Shown here: one piece after another, positions 24,301 to 36,300 of the stretch
Position numbering within the stretch: position 1 is the first letter of the stretch
Layout: every line of letters starts with the position of its first letter
Assembly: GCF_048771995.1 (NCBI RefSeq)
Contig: NC_133026.1
Coordinates: 150,931,001 to 150,995,000, forward strand
DNA length: 64,000 nucleotides
From: Taeniopygia guttata
Lineage: Eukaryota > Chordata > Aves > Passeriformes > Estrildidae
Reading direction: 5' to 3'
Translations under genes and position numbers: made by a program
The notes under the pieces: model-generated
Database searches by the model: none
What the model was told of the DNA's origin: nothing
What the model saw: the letters and a program-made list of their open reading frames with translations, nothing else

Positions 24301-27300
24301 TTTTCCCCACCCCTTTTCCCTCAGTTTTTTCCTCAATTTTTCCCTCCCTTTTCCTCACATTTTCCCCTCAGTTTTTCCCACACTTTTCCCACCTTTTCCC
24401 CTCAGTTTTTCTCTCAGTTTTCCCCACCCTTTTCTTCACAATTTCCCCTTAGCTTTTCCTTCCTTTTTTCCCAAAGGTTTTCCCCTCTGTTTTTTCCCGT
24501 TTTTCCCTCCCTTTTCCCCACAGTTTTCCCCACTTTTTCCACCTCAGTTTTTCCTTGTTTTTCCCTCCCTTTTCCTCGAATTCTCCCTCAGTTTTTCTGC
24601 CTTTTTTCCCACTTTTCCCCTCACTTTTTCCCACCCTTTTCCCCTCAGTTTTTTCTTGTTTTTCTCTCCCTTTTCCCCACAGTTTTCCCCACTTTTTCCA
24701 CCTCAGTTTTTCCTTGTTTCTCCCTCCCTTTTCCTTGCATTCTCCCTCAGTTTTTCTGCCTTTTTTCCCACTTTTCCCCTCACTTTTTCCCACCCTTTTC
24801 CCCTCAGTTTTTTCCTCAATTTTTCCTTGTTTTTCCCTCTGTTTTCCCCACGTTTTCCCACACTTTTTCCCACCCTTTTCCCCTCAGTTTTTCCTTGTTT
24901 TTCCCTCCCTTTTCCCCACATTTTCCCTCCTTTTCCCTCACATTTTTCCCTCAGTTTTTCCCACACATTTCCCCACCCTTTTCCCCCTCAGTTTTTCCTT
25001 TTTTCTCCACCATTTTCCCACTTTTTCCTGCCCAATTTCCCTCCCTTTTCCCCACTCTTGTCCCCTCAGTTTTTCCCTCACTTTTCTCTACATTTTGCCT
25101 CAGTTTTCCCCACCCCTTTTCCCTCATTTTTTTCCTCAATTTTTCCCTCCCTTTTCCTCACATTTTCCCTCAGTTTTTCCCACACTTTTCCCCTCAGTTT
25201 TTCTCTCAGTTTTCCCCACCCTTTTCTTCACAATTTCCCCATAGCTTTTCCCTCCTTTTTTCCCAATGGTTTTCCCCTCAGTTTTTTCCCATTTTTCCCT
25301 CCTTTTTCCCCACAGTTTTCCCCACTTTTTCCACCTCAGTTTTTCCTTGTTTTTCCCTCCCTTTTCCTCACATTCTCCCTTAGTTTTTCTGCCTTTTTTC
25401 CCACGTTTTCCCACACTTTTTCCCACACTTTTTCCCACCCTTTTCCCCTCACTTTTTCCTTGTTTTTCCCTCCCTTTTCCCCACATTTTCCCTCCTTTTT
25501 CCCTCACATTTTTCCCTCCCTTTTCCCCACATTTTCCCTCCTTTTCCCCTCACATTTTTCCCTCAGTTTTTCCCACTCATTTCCCCACCCTTTTCCCCCT
25601 CAGTTTTTCCTTTTTTCTCCACCATTTTCACACTTTTTCCTGCCCATTTTCCCAATTTCCCTCCCTTTTCCCCACTCTTGTCCCCTCAGTTTTTCCCTCA
25701 CTTTTCTCCACATTCTCCCTCAGTTTTCCACACTCTTTTCCCTCAGTTTTTTCCTCTATTTTTCCCACCCTTTTCCTCACAATTTCCCCTCACTTTTTCC
25801 CTTCTTTTTTCCCACCCTTTCCCCCTCAGCTTTTCCTGCCCTTTTCCTCACATTTTCCCTCATTTTTTTTCCTCCCTTATCCCCACATTTCCCCTCAATT
25901 TTCCCTCCATTTTTCCCCCTCCCAACATTCCAAAATTCCCATTTTCCCCCAGGAATCTCCACGCTGCTGCTGCTTCCCACGGGCTCGGGCAAATCCCTCT
26001 GCTACCAACTCCCCGCCTTCCTCTACCACCGCCGCTCCCCCTGCATCACCCTCGTCATCTCCCCCCTCGTCTCCCTCATGGACGACCAGGTATCCCCTCC
26101 ATTCCTGCTTTTTTTTGGGATATTTCCCTCAAAAACCACAAAAAACCCTGAAATATTCCCATTTTCAGGTTTCCAACATCCCCTCACCCCTCAAAGCCGT
26201 CTGCATCCACTCCAACCTCACCCAATCCCAGCGTGAAGCAGCAATTCAAAAAGTGAGTAAAACCCTTCGAATTTCCAATTTTCCCTTAAAAAAACCCAAA
26301 ATAATCCTGATTTTTCAACAGGTCAAGAGCGGCCAAGCCCAAATCCTGCTGCTTTCCCCGGAATCCGTCACGGGATCGGGATTTTTTTCCCGTTTTTCCC
26401 GGGATTTTCCTCCCGTGGCTTTTGTCTGCCTGGATGAAGCTCATTGCATCTCCCAATGGTCCCACAATTTCCGTCCCGCTTACTTCAGGGTCTGCAAGGT
26501 GGGAAAATCATCAAAAACCTGCAAAAAATCCCCAAAAAGTCCTCTGAAATCCCTAAAAATCTTCAGGGTCTGTAAGGTGGGAAAACCATCAAAAACTTGG
26601 GAAAAATCCCCAAAAAAATCTTTCACAATCCCAAAAAATCTTCAGGGTTTGCAAGGTGGGAAAACTCTGAGAAACCTGTGAAAAATCCCAAAAAAATCCC
26701 TAAAAATCCAGATTTTATTCCCAGAATTCCAGGTTCTCCGGGAGTCTTTTCCTCACTTTTTCCTTGTTTTTTTCCTCAGTTTTCCCCCCCTTTTTTCCCC
26801 ACCCTTTCCCACTCACATTTTCCTTGTTTTTCCCTCCCGTTTCCCCACGTTTTCCCTCAGATTTTCCCGACCTTTTCCCCCACATTTTTCCTTGTTTTTC
26901 CCACCCTTTTCCCTGCATTTTCCCTCATTTTGTACCACCCTTTTCCCTGCATTTTCCCTCATTTTTTCCCACCCTTTTCCCCATTTTTTTCCCTCTCTTT
27001 CCATCACACTTTTCCCCAGTTTTTCCCCACATTTTCCCTCAGTTTTTCCCCACATTTTCCCTCAGTTTTTCCTTGTTTTTCCCACTCTTTTCCCTTCTTT
27101 TCCCCCACCCTTTCCCCCTCACTTTTTACTTGTTTTTCCCTCCCTTTCCCCCACATTTTCCCTCCTTTTTTGCTCACATTTTTCCCTCAGTTTTTCCCAC
27201 ACATTTCCCCACCCTTTTCCCCCTCAGTTTTTCCTTTTTTCCCCATCATTTTCCCACTTCTTCCCTCCTTTTTCCTTCCCATTTTCCCAATTTCCCTCTC

Positions 27301-30300
27301 TTTTCCCCACACTTTTCCCCACTGTTTTTCCCTCAGTTTTTTCATCTGTTTTTCCTTGTTTTTCCCTCCATTTCCCCCACATTTTCCCACCCTTTTCCCA
27401 TCCCATTTTCCCACATTTTCCCTCAGTTTTTCCCACCCTTTCCCTCACATTTTCCCCTCAGATTTTCCCACACTTTTTCCAACCTTTTCCCCCTCAGTTT
27501 TTCCTTGTTTTTCCCCTCACTTTTCCTCACAATTTCCCTCATTTTTTCCCTCCTTTTTTCCCCAGTTTTCCCCCCTTTTCCCCTCAGTTTTTCCCTCCCT
27601 TTTCCCCATACTTTTCCCTGCATTTTCCCTCCCTTTTCCCCATACTTTTCCCTTCATTTTCCCTCACTTCTTCCCCTCCCTTTTCCCCTCACATTTTTTT
27701 TGTTTTCCCTCCCTTTTCCCCACATTTTTTCTCTTAATTTCCCCAACATTTTCCCTCATTTTTTCCTGCCCTTTTTCCCATTTCCCCCTCACTTTTCTCC
27801 TCCATTTTTCCCACCCTTTTTCTCTCAGTTTTTCCCTCATTTTTCCTTGTTTTTCCCTCCCTTTTCCCCACATTTTTTCTCTCAATTTCCCCAACATTTC
27901 CCTCATTTTTTCCTACCCTTTTTCCCATTTTCCCCCTCACTTTTCCCCTCCATTTTCGCCACCCTTTTTCTCTCAGTTTTTTCCTCATTTTTTCCTTGTT
28001 TTCCCCTCCCTTTTCCCCACATTTTCCCTCCTTTTTCCTTTACATTTTTCCCTCAGTTTTTCCCACACATTTCCCCACCCTTTTCCCACTCAGTTTTTCC
28101 TTTTTTCCCCATCATTTTCCCACTTTTTCCCTCCTTTTTCCTGCCCATTTTCCCAATTTTCCTCTTTTCCCCACACTTTTCCCCACTGTTTTTCCCTCAG
28201 TTTTTTCATCTGTTTTTCCTTGTTTTTCCCTCCCTTTCCCCCACATTTTCCCATCATTTTCCCCTCACTTTTTCCATGTTTTCCCGTCCCATTTTATCAC
28301 ATTTTCCCTCAGTTTTTCCAACCCTTTCCCTCCCATTTTCCTCTCAGTTTTTCCCACACTTTTCCCAACCTTTCTCCCTCAGTTTTTCCTTGTTTTTCCC
28401 TCACTTTTCCTCACAATTTCCCTCATTATTTCCCTCCTTTTTCCCCTTTTTCCCCTCAGTTTTTCCCTCCCTTTTCCCCACACTTTTCCCTGCATTTTCC
28501 CTCACTTTTTCTACTCCCTTTTCCCCATATTTTCCCCTGCATTTTCCCTCACTTTTTTCCCTCCCCTTTCTCCTCGCATTTTTTTTTGGTTTTCCCTCCC
28601 TTTTCCCCACATTTTTCCCTCAGTTTTTCCTTGTTTTTCCCACTCTTTTCCCTCCTTTTCCCCCACCCTTTCCCCCTCACTTTTTCCTTGTTTTCCCATC
28701 CCATTTTCCCACATTTTCCCTCACTTTTTCCCATCCTTTCCCTCACATTTTCCCCTCAGTTTTTTCCAACCTTTCCCCCCTCAGTTTTTTCCTTTTTTTC
28801 CCCCATCATTTTCCCTGCTTCCCTCCTTTTTTCCCACCCTTTTCCCCTAAGTTTTTCCCTCCCTTTTCCCCACATTTTCCGTCATTTTTTCCTGCCCTTT
28901 TTCCCATTTTTCCCCTCACTTTCCCCCTCCATTTTCCCCACCCTTTTTCTCTCAGTTTTTTCCTCATTTTTTCCTTATTTTTCCCTCCCTTTTCCCCACA
29001 TTTTTTCTCTCCATTTCCCCAACATTTTCCCTCATTTTTTCCTGCCCTTTTTCCCGTTTTCCCCCTCACTTTTCCCTTCCATTTTTCCCACCCTTTTTCT
29101 CTCAGTTTTTTCCTCCATTTTTTCCTTGTTTTTCCCTCCCTTTTCCCCACATTTTTTCTCTCCATTTCCCCCCCACATTTTCCCCCTCACTTTTTCCTTG
29201 TTTTCCCTCCCTTTTCCCCACATTTTCCCTCCTTTTTCCCTCACATTTTCCCCTCAGTTTTTCCCACACATTTCCCCACCCTTTTCCCCCTCAGTTTTTC
29301 CTTTTTTCCCCATCATTTTCCCACTTTTCCCCTCCTTTTTCCTGCCCATTTTCCCAATTTTCCTCTCTTTTCCCCACTGTTTTTCCCTCAGTTTTTTCAT
29401 CTGTTTTTCCTTGGTTTTCCCTCCCTTTCCCCCACATTTTCCCATCATTTTCCCCTCACTTTTTCCATGTTTTCCCGTCCCATTTTCCCACATTTTTCCT
29501 CAGTTTTTCCCACCCTTTCCCTCACATTTTCCCCTCAGTTTTTCCCACACTTTTTCCAACGTTTTCCCCCTCAGTTTTTCCTTGTTTTTCCCCCACTCTT
29601 CCTCACAATTTCCCTCATTTTTTCCCTCCTTTTTTCCCCAGTTTTCCCCCTTTTCCCCTCAGTTTTTCCCTCCCTTTTCCCCACACTTTTCCCTGCATTT
29701 TCCCCCTCCCTTTTCCCCTCACATTTCCCTCATTTTTTCCTGCCCCTTTTCCCATTTTCCCCCTCCATTTTCCCCACCCTTTTTCTCTCAGTTTTTTCCT
29801 CATTTTTTCCTTATTTTTCCCTCCCTTTTCCCCACATTTTTTCTCTCAATTTCCCCCAACATTCTCCCTCATTTTTTCCTGCCCTTTTTCCCATTTTCCC
29901 CCTCACTTTTCCCCTCCATTTTCCCACCCTTTTTCTCTCAGTTTTTTCCTAATTTTTTCCTTATTTTTCCCTCCCTTTTCCCCACATTTTTTCCCTCCCT
30001 TTCCCCCGACATTTTCCCTCAGTTTTTCCTTGTTTTTCCCCCACCTTTTCCCTCCCTTTTCCCTGACCTTTTCTCCATTTTTTCCCCTCATTTTCTCAAT
30101 TTTTTCCCCTCATTTTCTCCATTTTCCTGTTTTTTTTCCCCTCTCTTTTCCCTCAATCCCCGACCCCTTCCCCTCCTATTTCCCCACTATTTTTTCCTCC
30201 AAAATCCCTAAAATTCCGTATTTTTTCCCAAAATTCCAGGTTCTCCGGGAGCGTTTGGGCGTTCGCTGCTTTTTGGCCCTCACGGCCACAGCCACGGTGG

Positions 30301-33300
30301 CCACGGCGCGGGATGTGGCCGAAAATTTGGGAATTCCCAAGGGAACTCCCAACGTCGGCGCCTTCGGAATTCCCGAAAATCTGCGGCTCTCCGTGAGCGT
30401 GGAGGAAGACGTGGATCAGGTGGGGTGAAAATCCCTGGTTTTAGGAAAAAATAATCTTTTTTTTTTTTATTAATTCTGTATTTCCTGAGGAAAAATCCAC
30501 ATTTTTTAGGGAAAAAATTTGATTTTTTTGGGATCAATTCTACATTTTCTGAGGGACAATCCACATTTTAAAGGAAAAAAAGTTCAATTTTCAGGATTAA
30601 TTCCAAGTTTTATGAGGGGGTAATCCAAATTTTCAGGGAATAAATTTCAATTTTTGGGATTAATTCCACACTTTCTGAGGGAAAATCCCCTTTTTTAGGA
30701 AAGAAGTTCAATTTTTGGGATTAATCCCACATTTCCAGAGGGAAAAATTCCATTATAAGAGCCAAAAATTGCATTTTTTGGGATTAATCCCACATTTTCT
30801 GAGGGAAAATCCCCTTTTTTAAGAAAGAAGTTCAATTTTTGGGATTAATCCCACATTTCCAGAGGGAAAAATTCCATTATAAGAGTCAAAATTTGCATTT
30901 TTTGGGATTAATCCCACATTTTCTGAGGGCTGCGGATTCTGCGCCAGTGGAATTCTGAGAATTTTGGGAATTTGGGGAATTTTGGGAATTCTGTCATCGT
31001 TTATCCCTAAATTTTCCCCCAAAATTCCTCGAATTGTCCCCCAAATTTCCCCTGAAATTTCAAATTTTCCCCCAAATTCTTCCCAATTTTCCTCCCAGAA
31101 TTCCCAATTTTTCCCCAATTGTCCCCCAAATATTTCCCAATTTTGCCCCAAAATTCCCAATTTTTTCCCCAATTTCCCCCCCAAAATTCCCGATTTTTTT
31201 CCGGATTTTCCCAAATTTTCCCCCAAATTCCCATTTTTTTCTCCAAAATTCTCAATTTTACCACAATTTTTCCCCAAATACTTCCCCAATTCCCCCCCCA
31301 AAATTCCCAAGATTTTCCCCCAAGATTTCCAATTTTATCCTGATCTTCTCCCCAAAATTCCCAATTTTATCCTAATTTTCTCCCCAAAATTCCCAATTTT
31401 CCCCCCCAAATTTTCTAGATTTTCCTTCTCAAAATTCCAAATTTTTTCCCTAATTTTTTCCCCAAATTTTCTCCCACAATGCCCAGTTTTTCCCCAAAAT
31501 TCTCAATTTTCCTGAATTTCCCCCCAGGCGGTGCTGCGGATTCTGGGCCAGTGGAATTCTGAGAATTTTGGGAATTTGGGGAATTTTGGGAATTCCGTCA
31601 TCGTTTATCCCTAAATTTCCCCCCAAAATTCCCTGAATTGTCCCCCAAATTTCCCCTGAAATTTCAAATTTTCCCCCAAATTCTTCCCAATTTTCCCCCC
31701 AGAATTCCCAATTTTTACCCAATTTTCCCCCAAATTCTTCATAATTTTGCCCCCAAAATTCCCAATTTTTTCCCCAATTTCCCCCCAAAATTCCCAATTT
31801 TTTCCTGATTTTCCCAAATTTTCCCCCAAATTCCCAATTTTTTCTCCAAAATTCTCAGTTTTTCCTCAGTTTTTCCCCAAATTCTTCCCCAATTTTCCCC
31901 CCAAAATTCCCAAGTTTTTCCCCCAAAATTTCCAATTTTATCCTAATTTTCTCCCCAAAATTCCCAATTTTCCCCCAAATTTTCCACATTTTCCTTCTCA
32001 AAATTCCAAAATTTTTCCCTAATTTTTTCCCCAAATTTTCCCCAAAATTCCCAATTTTCCTGAATTTTCCCCCAGGCGGTGCTGCGGATTCTGCGCCAGT
32101 GGAATGCGGAGAATTTTGGGAATTCGGGGGATTTTGGGAATTCCGTCATCGTTTATTGCAAGCGGCGCCAGGAGAGCGAGCGGCTGGCGGAGCTGATCCA
32201 GAGGGAATTCCCGGACATGCCCCAAAATCCCGGGAATAAAACGGGAAAAGGTGGGGAAAAATCTGGAATTTTAGGGGAAAAACCAGAGGGGAAAAAAAGA
32301 CTTTTTGGGGGAAAAAAAAATCTGAATTTTGGAGGAAAAATTGGGGATTTTGGCATTAAAAAATCGGGAATTTTCAGAGGAAAATTGGGGATTTTGGCAT
32401 TAAAAATTTTGGGATTTTGGGGGAAAAAATTGGGAATTTTAGGGGAAAAATTTCAAAATTTGGGGGAAATAATTGGGAATTTTGGGGGAAAAATTTAGGG
32501 GAAAATATGGGGAATTTTGGAGGGAAAATTTGGAATTTCAGGGGTAAAGTGGGGAAAATTGGGAATTTTGGGGGAAAAATTGGGAAGAATTTGGGAGAAA
32601 AATTTGGGGAATATTGAGGGAAAAATTGGGGGGAAATTGCGAATTTTTTTGGGAAAACTCGGGGAATATGAAGGAAAGAATTGGGGAATTTGGGGTGAAA
32701 TTGGGGGAAAAATTGAGAATTTGCGGGGGAAATTGGGGAAAATTTGGAGGAAAAATTGAGAATTTTGGGTGAAAAATAGATGAATTTTGAGAAAAATCCG
32801 TTAAAGTTTTCAGAATTTTGGGCAAAATCAGGGATATTTCAGAAAAATCAGAAATCCACAAAAATTTTGGGAATTTTTTTGGTTCCTCTGGGAAAATTGG
32901 TGAATTCCAGGGGGTATTTGGGAAATTCTGGGGGGAATTTAGGGGGAAAATTCAGGAATTCTTGAGGGGGATTTTGTGGGGAAAATTGGGGAAAAAATTG
33001 GGAATTTGATGGAAAATTGAGGAATTTTGGGGATAAAATTGAGGAATTTTGGGGGGAATATTGAGGAAATTTGGGGGAAATTTTGCAGAATTTTGGGGGA
33101 AATTTTGGGGGGAAAATTGATGAAATTTGGCGGAAATTTTGCAGAATTTTGGGGAAAATTTTGAGGAATTTTGGGAGGAAAATTGAGGGGATTTTGGGGG
33201 AATTTGGGGGGGAAATTTGAGAAATTTTGGAGATAAAATTGGGGGAAAATTGAGGAATTTTTGAGATAAAATTGGGAATTTGGGGGGAAAAATGGAGGAA

Positions 33301-36300
33301 TTTTGGGGGAAAACTGGGGGAAAATTGAGGAATTTTTGAGATAAAATTGGGAATTTTATGGGAAAAATGGAGGAATTTTGGGGGAAAATTTGGGCTATTT
33401 TAGAAAAGTCTGAAAGTCCACCAAAATTTTGGTAAATTTTTTTGTTTCTCAGGGAAAGTCAGGGAATTCCAGGGGCCATTTGGGGAATTCTGGGGGGAAA
33501 ATTCAGGAATTCTTGGGGGTAATTTTGTGGGGAAAATGTGGGGAAAAACTGGAGAAAAAAATGGAAATTTGATGAAATATTGGGAATTTTAGGGATAAAA
33601 TTGAGGAATTTTGGGGGAAATTTTTCAGAATTTTTGGGGGGAGATTGGGAAATTTGTGGGAAAATTTGGAGGATTTTGGCAAAGAAAGAGGGAATTTGGG
33701 CGGGAAATTTGGGGAAAATTAAAAAGTTTTTGAGATAAAATTGGGAATTTTGGAGATAAAATTGGGGGAAAATTGGGAATTTTTTGAGATAAAATTGGGA
33801 ATTTTGGTGGGAAAAATGGAGGAATTTTGGGGGAAAACTGGGGGAAAATTGAGAAATTTTTGAGATAAAATTGGGAATTTTGGGGGTGAAATGGAGGAAT
33901 TTTGGGGAATAATTTGGGGTAAAATTGAGAAATTTTGGAGATAAAATTGGGAATTTTTTGAGAGACAATTGGGAATTTTGGTGGGAAAATGGAGGAATTT
34001 TGGGGGAAAATTTGGGCTATTTCAGAAAAACCTGAATATCCACAATAATTTATGGAATTTTTCCCTTTCCCAGGGAAGGCCGGGCAGTTCCAGGTGGCGG
34101 CGGCGTACCACGCGGGGCTGAGCGCGCCGGAGCGGCGCCGGATCCAGCGGCGGTTCCTGCGCGGCGACGTCGGCGCCGTCTGCGCCACGGCGGCGCTGGG
34201 GCTGGGGCTGGCGCCGGCGCGGCTGCGCGGGGTCCTGCACGCCGGCGGCACCGGCTGCGCCGAGAGCTTCCTGCAGCACTGCGGCCGCGCCGGCAGGGAC
34301 GGGCGCAGCGCGCGGTGCCACGTCTGCCTGCGCACGGAGGTGGGGAGCGCCGCGGGACACGGGGGAAACATGGCGGAAAAATCGGGGAAAAACTGGCAGA
34401 AAAATTGGCAGAAAAGTGGGGGAAAAATAGGGAAAAATTGGAGAAAATTCGGCGAAAAATTGGAAAAAATCTGCAGAAAAATGGGGGAGAAATAGGGAAA
34501 AATTGGAGAAAATTGGGGGTAAAATTGGGAAAAATCGGCAGAAAAATGGGGGGGGGAATAGGAAAAAATAGGAGAAAAATCGGCAGAAAAATAGGGAAAA
34601 ATTTGCAGAAAAATGGGGGAGAAATAGGGAAAAATCGGAGAAAAATTTGGGAAAAAATGGAGAAAAGTTGAGCGAAAAATTCTGAAAAATTTGCAGGAAA
34701 ATTGGGGAGAAATAGGGAAAAATCAGAGAAAATTTTGGGAAAATTGGGGAAAACTTGGCAGAAAAATGGGGGAGAAATAGGGGAAAATCAGAGAAAATTT
34801 GGGAAAAAACAGAGAAAAATTGGGAAAAATTGGTGGGAAAATCGGAGAAAAATTTGGGAAAAAACTGAGAAAAATTGGCAGAAAAATCGGGGGAGAAATA
34901 GGGAAAAAATGGGGAAAAATTGGCAGAAAATTTGGGAAAAGACGGAGAAAAGTTGGGCAAAACATTGAGAAAATTGGCAGAAAAATGGAGGAGAAATACG
35001 GGAAAATTGGAGAAAAATCGGCAGGAAAATGGGGGAGAAATAGGAAAAAATGGCAGAGACTTTGGGAAAAAATGGAGAAAAATTAGGAAAAATTGGGCAA
35101 AAAATTGGGAAAAAATGGCAGAAAAATGGGAAAAAATGTGGAGAATTTTGGGAAAAACTGGGGAGGAAAGTTGGAAAAGTCTGTGAAAAACTGGGGGAGC
35201 AATGGTGACAACCGTGAGGGAATTGGGGCGGCGGCGGCGCGGCTGCGCGGGGTCCTGCACGCCGGCGGCACCGCAGCGCCGAGAGCTTCCTGCAGCACTG
35301 CGGCCGCAACGGCAGCGACGGGCGCAGCGCGCAATGCCACGTCTGCCTGCGAACGGAGGTGGGGGAAGATATGGGAAAAAACGGTGAAAAAATGGGAAAA
35401 ATTGGCCAAAAAATGGGGGAGAAATAGGGAAAAATCGGAGAAAAATTTGGGAAAAAATGGAGAAAAATTGGCAGAAAAATGGGGGAGATACAGGGAAAAA
35501 TTGCAGAAAATTTGGGAAAAATTGGCAGGAAAATGGGGGAGAAATAGGAAAAAAATCGGAGAAAATTTGGGAAAAAATGGAGAAAAATTGGAAAAAATTG
35601 GCATAAAAATGGGGGAGAAATAGGGAAAATCGGCAGAAAAATGGGGAAAAAAAGGAGAAAAATTGGCAGAAAAATGGGGGAGAAATAGGAAAAAATTGGA
35701 GAAAATTTGGGAAAAACAGAGAAAAATTGGGGAAAATTGGCAGAAAAATTGGAGAAACATTTGGGAAAAAAGTGAGAAAAATTTGAAAAAATTGGCACAA
35801 AAATGGGGGAGAAATAGAGAAAAATTTAGGAAAAATTGGGGAAAAAGTGGGGGGAAATAGGAAAAAATCGGGAAAAGTTTGGCAGAAATTTTGGGAAAAA
35901 TTGGCAGAAAAATGGGGGAGAAATAGGAAAATATCGAAGAAAATTTGGGAAAAACTGGAGAAAAATTGGGCGAAAAATTGGGGAAAATTTGCAGAAAAGT
36001 GGGGAAGAAATAGGAAAAAATTGGCAGAAAATGGGGGAGAAATAGGAAAAATTGGAGAAAATTTGGGGAAAAAATGGAGAAAAATTGGGGAAAAAATGGA
36101 GAAAAATTGGGAAAATTTGGCAGGAAAATGGGGGAGAAATAGGGAAAAATCGGAGAAAATTTGGGAAAAAATGGAGAAAAATTAGGGGGAAAATTGGAAA
36201 AAATTGGCAGAAAAATGGGGGAGAAATAAGGAAGAATCGGAGAAAATTTTGGAAAAAAATGGGGAAAATTAGGAAAAATTGGCAGGAAAATGGGGGAGAA

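Noticed and set aside
23699-30211. Long + strand frames (800-1200 codons) of F, P, S and L through introns 10 and 13
   Set aside because: Stop-free because the array is polypyrimidine. They only run into genuine RECQL4 exon 11 or 14 by chance of frame, and the splice sites and phases assign the coding sequence to short exons.
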